Below are positions 1-7,972 of a stretch of DNA of 64,000 nt, one piece after another (the stretch's first letter is position 1; every line of letters starts with the position of its first letter). A program made the translations under genes and the position numbers. Where the stretch lies: positions 1-64,000 of the forward strand of contig NZ_MUXW01000002.1 of assembly GCF_002015085.1 (NCBI RefSeq), read 5' to 3'. This DNA comes from Glaesserella parasuis. GTDB taxonomy: Bacteria; Pseudomonadota; Gammaproteobacteria; Enterobacterales; Pasteurellaceae. The notes beneath the pieces are model-generated. The model saw only the letters and a program-made list of their open reading frames with translations, did no database searches and was not told where the DNA came from.

Positions 1-164
1 TCACCATTGCCTACAATTGACGCATTAATACCATCAATCTGTTCTTGTGTTGTGAGGGTATACCAACCTTCGCCGTGAGTGGTGATAATAGGTTGCCCCT
101 CTTCGTCGGTAGTGATGACAGGGTCGTCGAATCTGAGTTGTTGTAGGTTAAATTGTTTAAGCAT
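1..164 (-). CDS. Phage tail fibre-associated small protein (partial)
   Basis: An ORF starts at 164 (MLKQFNLQQLRFDD...) and runs off the left edge after about 54 codons. Its start overlaps the stop of the upstream fibre assembly gene by 8 bases, which suggests translational coupling. Its position after fibre and fibre-assembly genes points to a tail or host-range role. I recognise no domain in the visible part. Confidence 0.6.
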   Translation of the reverse strand, partial: MLKQFNLQQLRFDDPVITTDEEGQPIITTHGEGWYTLTTQEQIDGINASIVGNG

Positions 165-714
165 TTTGATATTCCTCATAAGTCTGCGTCCACCCACTCG
201 AATAATCATATTCCAACGGATTTTCTACTTGCTCCACCATCGCTTTATGCTTCAAGGCATTAGCGTGATTGCCCGTCTTGGCTTCCATTAATGTTTGCCA
301 AATAACCAGTAGCTTCTCTTTGTTAATCATTGCCACCGAATTATCGGCGAAGGTCCACGGAATTTCTTGGTCGCCGAATAAGTCAAATGTGGCTTTGACA
401 GACAAGATATTGCGTTCGGCGGTGGCATCGGTATCAATCCATTTGTCAATCGCTGACACATAAACACCGCCGTTGATTTTTTTGTCTCGCAGAGCGTTGA
501 TGGCATTGCGGACTTGTTGACGTTGTTCTTCAATAGGCATCGGCGCTGGTTCAACTAAAATCGGAAGCCCTTCATCATCGGCAACGATTAGCTTACCTTG
601 AGCTTGTCCTTCAAGTAACAAGCGGTAGGTTTCTTCCGAAATTTCACAAGCCCCTTCAGGTACAAAACCGCCGTGGTCGTTGTTATAAAAACCATCTTTA
701 TAAAAAATTGCCAT
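157..714 (-). CDS. Tail fibre assembly protein (DUF4376-like)
   Basis: A 185-aa protein directly downstream of the large tail fibre gene, separated by 9 bases. The N-terminal half resembles the short phage module that begins with a fibre tip-like stretch (FYKDGFYNND). The C-terminal half (about 60-165) resembles DUF4376, common in Pasteurellaceae Mu-like phages. Proteins in this position act as fibre chaperones or as small accessory fibre proteins. The assignment rests on position and general similarity; no catalytic motif is expected. Confidence 0.7.
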   Translation of the reverse strand: MAIFYKDGFYNNDHGGFVPEGACEISEETYRLLLEGQAQGKLIVADDEGLPILVEPAPMPIEEQRQQVRNAINALRDKKINGGVYVSAIDKWIDTDATAERNILSVKATFDLFGDQEIPWTFADNSVAMINKEKLLVIWQTLMEAKTGNHANALKHKAMVEQVENPLEYDYSSGWTQTYEEYQNA

Positions 715-723
715 TGTATTCTC

Positions 724-3054
724 CTATTTCCAGCGACCAACACCTAAAAATTGCACTCGACAGTCACCTTGATTCTCACTGTTGTGTTCATATAATTTAT
801 AATAACAAACAGCATTGGTGCTTTTTCTCATAATAGCACTACCAACATCGCTGTTTATACCATAGGTATGCTCCACTTTAGGTATCACCATAGGTTTATC
901 AGCAAAAGCAACCGCCCAAGTGAATGTTTTTTCATTCCACTCTTTCAAATCATTTACATCATAAAAATAGGTTTGAATCATCGTCCCATCAGGGTATTTG
1001 CGGATTTCGAAGTTGCCGATTTTTTGATAAGTAAATAACGCTGTCACTCTATTATCAAAATCATTAATACCTAAACCTGATGCGGTCGTTGGCTTATTTC
1101 TCACTTCACTCCAATCCGCTCCGTCAATCTGCTTCCACGGCAGCCATCCGTTGCCATCTCTGCCTCTTACAAATTTTTTATTGCTGAAAAAAGTTGTGTA
1201 CTCTTGCTGATAACCATACGCAGATGGCGTAACCAGCAACGTCCCCGCCTCTTGTGCAGGGTAGTTGAGGTTAGGCTGAGCGTTGACATTTGCCACTTGG
1301 GAGTACACGCCACACATAGTGACGTCATTGAGGTTGCTTACTCCTAATTGTGGGCGGAGCATAAAGTACTCATGCACGCTCCCCCAGCCACTGGCATTGT
1401 TGCCCCATTGGGCAAAATGCCTATCAAAGTTTACAGCTTGGCGAAAGGCTTGGGTATTATCTGTTTTGCTAACAAAACCCCACCCGCTGAATACGCCATT
1501 GCCACTTAGCTGCGCATTGGTTGTAAATCCTATATAGCTACCCACAGGCAACTCTGCGGGCGTGGCGTTTTGGTACTCAATTTGAGTATTAGGGATATGA
1601 GACCGCAAGTTGATTTGCTTGACCGGGAGCAGGTTGCCCTCGTCAAAGACTTTATTCGCTCCATGATAGATGGGCTTGTTGCTCTCAACTCTGTCCGCCT
1701 TGAGGTGGACGCCGGTACTGTATTGATATGACACAAGCGCCACGTCGTTGTCATTATCCCTAACTCGTCCGACAAACCAATCATCCACATCGTTATTTTT
1801 ACCTCTTAGATAAGAGGCGGCGTGGTTGATATTGAGTATGCCAGTCATCGTATCGCCAGTCTTCTTAACCGCGTCTGTAATACCAAATCCGTCTACAGTC
1901 GTAGGTTTATTTCTCAACGTACTCCATTCCTCGCCATCGACCCTTGCCCAATTGCTCCAACTATTCGTACTAGCATCAAACCATCGCTCATAACATTCTT
2001 GTTTATTATGTAGTGTGTAGCGTTGTAGGGTTCCTGTGCGACCCTCAACACCGCCTGACAAAACAAATAACATACCACTATGCGCGACAGGACGAGATAT
2101 GGCGTGTCTGATGCTAAAAACGCCATCGCTCTTAAAATCATTTAAGTTGATGTTGGGCGAGTCGAATCTTCCAAAAAGCCCCCCAATATCAGCACGTTTC
2201 CAAGGCGACCAATTCCCATTAAATGACAATTTATAACGCTCATATCTATCCCCAGAATAAGCTCTCATCGCCACCTGTCTGTGCCAACCAGGGCTGTCAC
2301 CAGAAATCACCTGTACATAATAGTTATGGCTCGTAGGCAAATTCTTATTAGACATATCGCCACTACCATAAGAGTAAATCCCATCAACCACTAATGTATC
2401 AGCGTCGTCCTGACAATTGTTGTTAATAATGAATTTATCCAATCTTCCTTTAATCACAACTCCCTGCGCCGCCGTCAACGCCTTTGTGTCATCATCGGTG
2501 GTTAGGTTATTGGCGAGTTGAACTAAGCCTTTTTGGGTTGGGCTGGCATCTTGAGCTGTGTATTTGCTGTTAGCTAAATCATAAGCCGTTTTTACTGCTT
2601 GTGAAGAAGCTACCGTAGTTTGAGATGTTGAATTGACAGCGTTACTGATGTCGGTTTTATTGACTTTTTGATTTAGCGCATTGGTTGTACTAAGTTGCAA
2701 CTGTGCCACAGACTGAGCAATGGATTTACCTGCTTTTGCGGTTAATGCCAATACTTCAGAGTCTAGTCCTGTGTCGTTGGTGAGTTGAACAAGCCCTTTG
2801 GTTGTGGTACTTGCGAGATCAATCTCGTGAGTATGCCCTGTATTATCAGCAGTGTTGCGAGTTGTTGCTGTCAGTTTTTTAGGCATCAGTTTTTGTCCTG
2901 CAGCTTCAAGGACTTGTTTTAAATATAAAGTACGATTAGCAAGATGCTTAAGGGGCTTGTTAGTCACGCCTTCCACACCACCAAGCACAGGATCGTCTTC
3001 TTCAATTTGATAGACTTCTCTTTCCCATTTTGCTGTTTCGTTTAAGCCTGCCAT
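724..3054 (-). CDS. Phage tail fibre protein with repeated pyocin-knob modules
   Basis: A 776-aa receptor-binding fibre. The N-terminus (about 1-55, with DPVLGGVEG and KHLANRTLYLK) is the conserved baseplate-attachment part. Next come two phage-fibre repeats (GLVQLTNDTG..., GLVQLANNLT...). Three pyocin-knob-like modules follow, ending in W.PWKRADIGG, W.NWARVDGEEW and WLPWKQIDGADW. Two of them are followed by a W S x x RNKPTT x x G x GI spacer. The last 100 residues (from FTYQKIGNFEIRKYPDG) look like a gp53-like trimeric tip. It sits after the gpI homologue, as H does in P2. Module duplication is the usual source of host-range change in such fibres. Confidence 0.9.
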   Translation of the reverse strand: MAGLNETAKWEREVYQIEEDDPVLGGVEGVTNKPLKHLANRTLYLKQVLEAAGQKLMPKKLTATTRNTADNTGHTHEIDLASTTTKGLVQLTNDTGLDSEVLALTAKAGKSIAQSVAQLQLSTTNALNQKVNKTDISNAVNSTSQTTVASSQAVKTAYDLANSKYTAQDASPTQKGLVQLANNLTTDDDTKALTAAQGVVIKGRLDKFIINNNCQDDADTLVVDGIYSYGSGDMSNKNLPTSHNYYVQVISGDSPGWHRQVAMRAYSGDRYERYKLSFNGNWSPWKRADIGGLFGRFDSPNINLNDFKSDGVFSIRHAISRPVAHSGMLFVLSGGVEGRTGTLQRYTLHNKQECYERWFDASTNSWSNWARVDGEEWSTLRNKPTTVDGFGITDAVKKTGDTMTGILNINHAASYLRGKNNDVDDWFVGRVRDNDNDVALVSYQYSTGVHLKADRVESNKPIYHGANKVFDEGNLLPVKQINLRSHIPNTQIEYQNATPAELPVGSYIGFTTNAQLSGNGVFSGWGFVSKTDNTQAFRQAVNFDRHFAQWGNNASGWGSVHEYFMLRPQLGVSNLNDVTMCGVYSQVANVNAQPNLNYPAQEAGTLLVTPSAYGYQQEYTTFFSNKKFVRGRDGNGWLPWKQIDGADWSEVRNKPTTASGLGINDFDNRVTALFTYQKIGNFEIRKYPDGTMIQTYFYDVNDLKEWNEKTFTWAVAFADKPMVIPKVEHTYGINSDVGSAIMRKSTNAVCYYKLYEHNSENQGDCRVQFLGVGRWK

Positions 3055-3077
3055 TTCTATTTTTGTCCTTTGTTGAA

Positions 3078-3644
3078 TTAATTTGAACCGTGATTATATT
3101 TGCCGTTATAACGAGCTTTTTTGTTATATCTAAGGGGAACGGCTTTATAATCTAGTACTGCTAATACACATCTTGCTGGGGCAAAGTTACGCATAATTTT
3201 TCGAATATTAGTTGCTTGGTCATTAGTGACTGGTTCTCTTAATCGAATAGCATAATGAGCCCAACGTTCATTTGCTGGGATATTGACGACATTAGAATTT
3301 TCATAAATTCTATCCTTGAGTCCTTCGTCTATTTCAATTTCCCCAAAACCTAGCGAACGTAATACATCTCGAATTGCCTTAGGTGTGCCTTTTCTACGGT
3401 GTAATTCAATCGCATTGCGAATTAGAGCCTGTTTAGAGTCATTATCTTCTGCAACAAATTCACCGTCATAACCTGTGACACTCCATTTTTCTGCCAACAG
3501 TGGAATAAATTCATCACCTAGTAATTCCACAATTGTTGTCATAATTTTGGCGTGGTTTAAATGATCTAACTGATTGCTCAAATTCGCTAAAGCTACATAT
3601 TTAGGGTCATTTACAATGATGTCGGGGTATACTAACTTAGCCAT
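3078..3644 (-). CDS. Baseplate/tail protein I (P2 gpI-like)
   Basis: A 188-aa protein matching the phage tail protein I family in length and in its central RKGTPKAIRDVLRSLGFGE segment. gpI is a baseplate wedge component that connects to the fibres. The start at 3644 overlaps the end of J by 8 bases, and the fibre gene follows at 24 bases, giving the P2 order J-I-H. Confidence 0.85.
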   Translation of the reverse strand: MAKLVYPDIIVNDPKYVALANLSNQLDHLNHAKIMTTIVELLGDEFIPLLAEKWSVTGYDGEFVAEDNDSKQALIRNAIELHRRKGTPKAIRDVLRSLGFGEIEIDEGLKDRIYENSNVVNIPANERWAHYAIRLREPVTNDQATNIRKIMRNFAPARCVLAVLDYKAVPLRYNKKARYNGKYNHGSN

Positions 3645-4752
3645 TACTGCGTTCCTCTTTTACTTCGATTCGCAATGCAGTACAGTTTGCCCATTCATTT
3701 TCAGCAATGACTGTTTTTGTCGGTGAAATCAAATTCACATCATATACGCCATCAACACGCAATACCGAAATAATGGCACTCGGTACAATATCCATACCGA
3801 GCTTTTTAGTTTTATCAGCAAGATATAACTGCATTGCATCACGAGCCTTGGTTTTCACAATATCTTCACGATAACCATCAAGTAAAATCAATTCTGCTTG
3901 AATTTGATAATCTCGTTTAGTCGGAGCAATTACTTCAACGGTATCGCACAATGGGCGTAGTTTCTCTGCACTAACATATTTTTTAATGTCGTTTAATAAA
4001 CGTGTATCAGGTAAGCCTGTTTTAGTTAATACTGTAATACGAACAAGCCCACCCTTAGGAGTGGCAATATTGACATCTGCAATATCTTGCGACACCGCTC
4101 TAACGTGGTAGTCATAAGCTGCAATAGAGCCACAAGAACTAAATGCTTCAGGTGCTGCAAGAATCCGCTTGCGGTAGTCATCGTCATTCTCTTCAACTAA
4201 ACCACCACTAGGTCTATCAATATTGGTGACTTCAAGTGTGGTGGTCGTATTAAGTGATGTTCTGAGATTTTTAATTCGACCAATTTCCCATTCATTACCA
4301 ATCAGCCCTTTTTTATTACATTCTGCTTCAATTTCAACGTAAGAAATCAAAGGTGTAATCACATCATCATTTAGCGTAATAAAATACAGAACATCAGTAA
4401 TAGCAACTTGAGTCCCTTTAGGAATTAAAATAGATGAGTGCTCACCTTGTACGCTAAATCGCAGAACACAACGAGCCGCTTTGTCTTTTAAGCGATAACA
4501 ACCTAATGTTTCACCACACAAATCCAACGCAATCCCCGTTGCCGTTTGCGGAAAGGTTTGACGAAATGCTTCGTTAATCCCTTTACGCACCAACATTTCA
4601 CGAAAGGCATAAACGTTGATAATCAAGCGTTCAATATGAGCAGGTTGTAATACCTTGCCTGTATCTTGTTCATATTTTGCGATAGTCTCGGCAAGAATCT
4701 GTTTAACATCTTCAGGCACAACGGTAATGTCATAACGACTATTTATTTCCAT
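3637..4752 (-). CDS. Baseplate protein J
   Basis: Baseplate wedge protein J, 371 aa from the chosen start. An earlier in-frame ATG exists at 4800, but the one at 4752 has a good SD (GGAG, 7 bases upstream) and gives an N-terminus (MEINSRYDITVV) typical of the family. Central residues around RPSGGLVEENDDDYRKRI are characteristic of baseplate J. It overlaps W by 14 bases and I by 8, so the block W-J-I is tightly coupled. Confidence 0.87.
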   Translation of the reverse strand: MEINSRYDITVVPEDVKQILAETIAKYEQDTGKVLQPAHIERLIINVYAFREMLVRKGINEAFRQTFPQTATGIALDLCGETLGCYRLKDKAARCVLRFSVQGEHSSILIPKGTQVAITDVLYFITLNDDVITPLISYVEIEAECNKKGLIGNEWEIGRIKNLRTSLNTTTTLEVTNIDRPSGGLVEENDDDYRKRILAAPEAFSSCGSIAAYDYHVRAVSQDIADVNIATPKGGLVRITVLTKTGLPDTRLLNDIKKYVSAEKLRPLCDTVEVIAPTKRDYQIQAELILLDGYREDIVKTKARDAMQLYLADKTKKLGMDIVPSAIISVLRVDGVYDVNLISPTKTVIAENEWANCTALRIEVKEERSNG

Positions 4753-5107
4753 AATCAAACTCCGTTGCATAAATTTGACGTTCAATATCTTCAGCAACAC
4801 ACCATTTCACATTAAAGAAAAAATGCGGTGCTTCACCACTAATTTGCACTTCTTGTACTACCACGCGCTTTTCCCATTTATCAATCGCCACAAAAATTTC
4901 CCGAACCATATTTGGTACAGCAATATCGAAGGGCTGATCAATATATTCAAAATGATTTGAGCCAAAATCAGGGCGCAATACATCGCTTCCTTTACGAGTA
5001 GAAAGGATGTTAATAATGCACTGGTGTAAATCACCTTCCCCCTGAATGCTCTCAACGCCTTCAGGGGCAATTTGCCAATGTGTATGTTGAAGTGTATGTG
5101 TATTCAT
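4739..5107 (-). CDS. Baseplate protein W (gp25-like)
   Basis: A 122-aa member of the gp25/gpW baseplate family: the GEGDLHQCIINILSTRKGSDVLRPDFG segment holds the conserved R-G-(S/E)-x-x-x-P-x-F-G signature. It forms part of the baseplate wedge. The ATG at 5107 lies in the 3' arm of a 9-bp hairpin (5105-5129), and a TTTAAA-type palindrome lies just upstream, so its translation or transcription may be separately controlled. Confidence 0.87.
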   Translation of the reverse strand: MNTHTLQHTHWQIAPEGVESIQGEGDLHQCIINILSTRKGSDVLRPDFGSNHFEYIDQPFDIAVPNMVREIFVAIDKWEKRVVVQEVQISGEAPHFFFNVKWCVAEDIERQIYATEFDYGNK

Positions 5108-5160
5108 AGCCGTGAGTGTAACGGCTATGATGAAGATGGGCTTTTAAACTACTTTAAAGA
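5105..5160 (-). promoter_or_regulatory. Late-boundary element E: TTTAAA palindrome plus start-codon hairpin (V/W)
   Basis: Between the V and W genes lies the palindrome CTTTAAAGTAGTTTAAAAG (5141-5159, minus strand), then a hairpin with 9-bp stem CATAGCCGT/ACGGCTATG whose 3' arm contains the W start codon. The palindrome is identical, over 23 bases including flanks, to the one before the E gene at 11640-11658. Confidence 0.6.
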
Positions 5161-5164
5161 TTGA

Positions 5165-5755
5165 CTAGGCTTTGGGTGTACCTGATGTTTTATTACCACT
5201 TTCCACCCCAGTATGAACGTGAGAACCCAGAGAAACAGAGCCTTGTTTTACACTTGGTGCAGAAACTTCGGTCGCAGAGGTAATAGCACCTGTGGCGTGC
5301 AAACTGCCATTGATAACTGTATCACCGTTGATTTCAGTCGGAGCATTCACCACCGCTTGAGCTGCGGTGACGGTGACTGTACCACTGGTTTTGACTATCA
5401 CATCGCCTGTTTTACGATTGTGGGAAATTTCCGTGCCATTTTTGAATTTATGTAACCACATTTCACTATCTGTAACAGGTGTTGGATCTTCACTATTATA
5501 AATCGACCCAAGCACATACCCACCTTCACCCCTTGCATCTAAAATCATTGCCACCAACTCGCCCACATCGGGCAAACCGTAAAACTGATTACCGCCTGCA
5601 TTGATAGTAAAAAATGGCAACCACGCTGTTTCAAAATCTTCTAGCGTTGGGATTTTGACTTTGACACGGTGATTTTTCGGATCGACTTGACTGACAAAAC
5701 CTTCTTGATAGGTTGCCCCAAAGTTATGGGTAACGACAGCTTTCTTCATTTGCAA
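5165..5755 (-). CDS. Baseplate assembly protein V (tail spike)
   Basis: A 196-aa central spike protein of the contractile tail. An N-terminal OB-fold-like part (about 10-100) is followed by a beta-rich needle, and the C-terminal SHVHTGVESGN contains an HxH pair like the iron-binding tip of P2 gpV. This protein pierces the outer membrane. It follows D by 8 bases. Confidence 0.87.
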   Translation of the reverse strand: MQMKKAVVTHNFGATYQEGFVSQVDPKNHRVKVKIPTLEDFETAWLPFFTINAGGNQFYGLPDVGELVAMILDARGEGGYVLGSIYNSEDPTPVTDSEMWLHKFKNGTEISHNRKTGDVIVKTSGTVTVTAAQAVVNAPTEINGDTVINGSLHATGAITSATEVSAPSVKQGSVSLGSHVHTGVESGNKTSGTPKA

Positions 5756-5763
5756 AATTCCTG

Positions 5764-6816
5764 TTAAATCAGACCGCTTGCGGTCGGTAAATCTTCAATA
5801 AATTCCAACATTCGAACACCAAGATCAGTCACATATCCCTGACTTTTGGTGTAACTATGACGAGCGGATTTAATCAAGTATTTGCCACTAAACATACCAA
5901 AACCTGTCAATAACACCGTATTACCTGCGACTAACTTAGGATTGCCAATCACCTGAATATTGCCTGCTTGTTGGTCATCATTCTGTTCAGCAAGAGCAGC
6001 ATCTGCACGAGCTTTTATCTGCTCTTGGCTTTCGCCACGAGTCACAATTTTCAAGGTGTCAGCATTACTGGCTTTAGATTGCTTTTTCGTAGGGCGTTTA
6101 GGCTTACTGCTTTTTTCGGATTTCACCGTTTTTTTACTATCGGCATTCAGTCCTACCGCTTCAACCTTCTGCACCGCATCTTTAATACGATCTCGAAGCC
6201 GTAGCGACAGCACTTGTGAAAAATCCAATACCGTCACAGGTGGACGATTTTCAAGGCTCTCCATTGTGGTGAACACTAAGGTTTTACCCACAATCTTAAA
6301 ACTGTGATGGTATTCGTGGGCAAGTCGAGTTAAAAACTCAACATCTCGTTCTTGATACTGCGTAACCCGTTTTATTGGGATATTGGCGACTGTTCCTGTA
6401 ACATCAAGTTTCAAATTTTTTGCCACTTTTCGCACAATGTCCGCAAGGGTGGTGTTCTCATAGGCTTTAGGCTTTAACGTACGGTTGGATTTACTAATCC
6501 CTGTTGCTAAGGCTCGTAGAGTCACCACCGAACCACTGCCTTTGACTTTTGACCAATCAATTTCGTCTAACTCGAACGAACCTAAATTGACTAACGACTC
6601 GCCCAAATACCCTAAATGCAGTTTCAGTTCATCGCCTTGGGTCGGAAACCAAGAGCCAATCCATTTCTGTTCAATATCTTCAAAGGTGACTTGTAGCTCA
6701 TCAGATTGGTCACTTAAATAATCCGTATAAGTTAGACTAATCAAATGGGGCTTGATGTTATGTGTAATGGCCGTTTTGCCGTAAAACAGCTCAAAGGTGG
6801 GCGTTTGTACTTGCAT
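5764..6816 (-). CDS. Tail protein D (P2 gpD-like hub)
   Basis: A 350-aa phage protein D (late control D family) homologue that forms the tail hub above the spike. Recognisable parts are the N-terminal beta domain, the central KRVTQYQERDVEFLTRLAHEYHHSFKIVG segment and the C-terminal GFGMFSGKYLIKSARHSY. A Lys/Ser-rich insertion lies at about 230-255. Order U-X-D-V is the P2 tail order followed by the baseplate block. It starts 3 bases after X. Confidence 0.87.
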   Translation of the reverse strand: MQVQTPTFELFYGKTAITHNIKPHLISLTYTDYLSDQSDELQVTFEDIEQKWIGSWFPTQGDELKLHLGYLGESLVNLGSFELDEIDWSKVKGSGSVVTLRALATGISKSNRTLKPKAYENTTLADIVRKVAKNLKLDVTGTVANIPIKRVTQYQERDVEFLTRLAHEYHHSFKIVGKTLVFTTMESLENRPPVTVLDFSQVLSLRLRDRIKDAVQKVEAVGLNADSKKTVKSEKSSKPKRPTKKQSKASNADTLKIVTRGESQEQIKARADAALAEQNDDQQAGNIQVIGNPKLVAGNTVLLTGFGMFSGKYLIKSARHSYTKSQGYVTDLGVRMLEFIEDLPTASGLI

Positions 6817-6819
6817 TGC

Positions 6820-7038
6820 TTACTCCTGCATCCAAGGCGGAAGATCTGCCTGCGACGTGGCTTTAACCGCAATCACAGGCACAAATAACGTCTGTCCCAT
6901 CGGTAACACTTCACAAAACGGAATATGGGGATTAGCATCGATTAAACGGCTTATTTCTCCCACATCACCGTAATAGCGATAAGCCAGCAAATCCCAACGT
7001 TCGCCTGCCTTAATTTGATGTTCAATTACGCTACTCAT
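6820..7038 (-). CDS. Tail protein X (LysM-like)
   Basis: A 72-aa P2 gpX-type protein with a LysM-like fold (GERWDLLAYRYYGDVGEISRLIDANP). The start at 7038 is preferred over the in-frame ATG at 7080 because it has an AAGGAG SD and gives the usual family length. It overlaps the end of U by 8 bases. gpX is needed for tail completion. Confidence 0.83.
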   Translation of the reverse strand: MSSVIEHQIKAGERWDLLAYRYYGDVGEISRLIDANPHIPFCEVLPMGQTLFVPVIAVKATSQADLPPWMQE

Positions 7039-7972
7039 CAACATTCTCCTTCGGCTCAGGCGTATCACTGCGTAAAGCAATCCAAGCGGTTAGATGTGCT
7101 GCAGGTTTTGCCATTGATTGAGCAATTTCATCGGCTTCATCAATTGCCTTCACACCCAGATCAAACCACGCACCCAAATTATTCTGCCCCAAACCACGAC
7201 TAAATTCAGTTTGAGCGGTACGCAAGGTTTCACTCAGTTCAGCCAAGCCATTTAAAAACGGCATAGCCCCTGTTATCCCTTGTGTAAGAATGCCAAAGCT
7301 ATGACCAAGCCCCACCATCTCAGCCAAACCTTGAGTAGATGAACCTAAGCTACCCAATAAAATCGGCAGTTGTGTTAAGGCTTCTAAAGGGTTATGAGCC
7401 AAAGCACGCACAACGGCTACCGTATTGCGGACATCATCAATCGTCTGCCGTGCTTGGCGATACACTTGCACCCCTTTATTGACTAACTGAGCCGTTTTAC
7501 TGACAAATTGGGTTAGGTCTTTCGGCAAAATTGAAGCAAGGGGAGATAATCCACCAATCGACAACGCAGAACCCAACAAGCCCTGACTGGTATTGCCAAC
7601 AAATTCACGCAAGCTCACAGACACTTCACGGGCAAGGGCATTGCCTTTGGCATCACTGAATAGAACAGAGCTACTCAAATCTGTAATCACAAAATGCCCC
7701 TTGAACCGCGAAAAACCTAACACAAGGGCTAGGGCTTCCTGTTTCTCTTTTGCAGTAACTAACGCTTGATAGCGTTGTTCTACAGGGGCAAGCTGATGAT
7801 GTAACTTCAGTTGCAAGGTAATATCGGTAAGATTATCGCCCATTGCCTGCAGTTTCGGCTTACCTGATAACACAGCGTGTTCTGCAAAGGTTGCCGAACG
7901 ACGTTCATCAAAGGCTGAAGGGGCAGTTAATAAATCAAAGGCAATATTGCCAAGTAATGCGTAATTTGCCAT
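7031..7972 (-). CDS. Tail protein U (extended)
   Basis: The first 130 residues match P2-type tail protein U (MANYALLGNIAFDLLTAPSA..., LVLGFSRFKGHFVI), which ends the tail tube at the head-proximal side. The protein is 313 aa, about twice the P2 length. The extra half (about 130-313) is Ala/Leu/Gly-rich and helical, with no domain I recognise. Its ATG overlaps the tape measure stop by one base. Confidence 0.8.
   Translation of the reverse strand: MANYALLGNIAFDLLTAPSAFDERRSATFAEHAVLSGKPKLQAMGDNLTDITLQLKLHHQLAPVEQRYQALVTAKEKQEALALVLGFSRFKGHFVITDLSSSVLFSDAKGNALAREVSVSLREFVGNTSQGLLGSALSIGGLSPLASILPKDLTQFVSKTAQLVNKGVQVYRQARQTIDDVRNTVAVVRALAHNPLEALTQLPILLGSLGSSTQGLAEMVGLGHSFGILTQGITGAMPFLNGLAELSETLRTAQTEFSRGLGQNNLGAWFDLGVKAIDEADEIAQSMAKPAAHLTAWIALRSDTPEPKENVDE

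Noticed and set aside
5960..6307. 115-aa ORF on the plus strand
   Set aside because: Lies wholly antisense to the conserved gpD gene; codon pattern and lack of SD mark it as a shadow.
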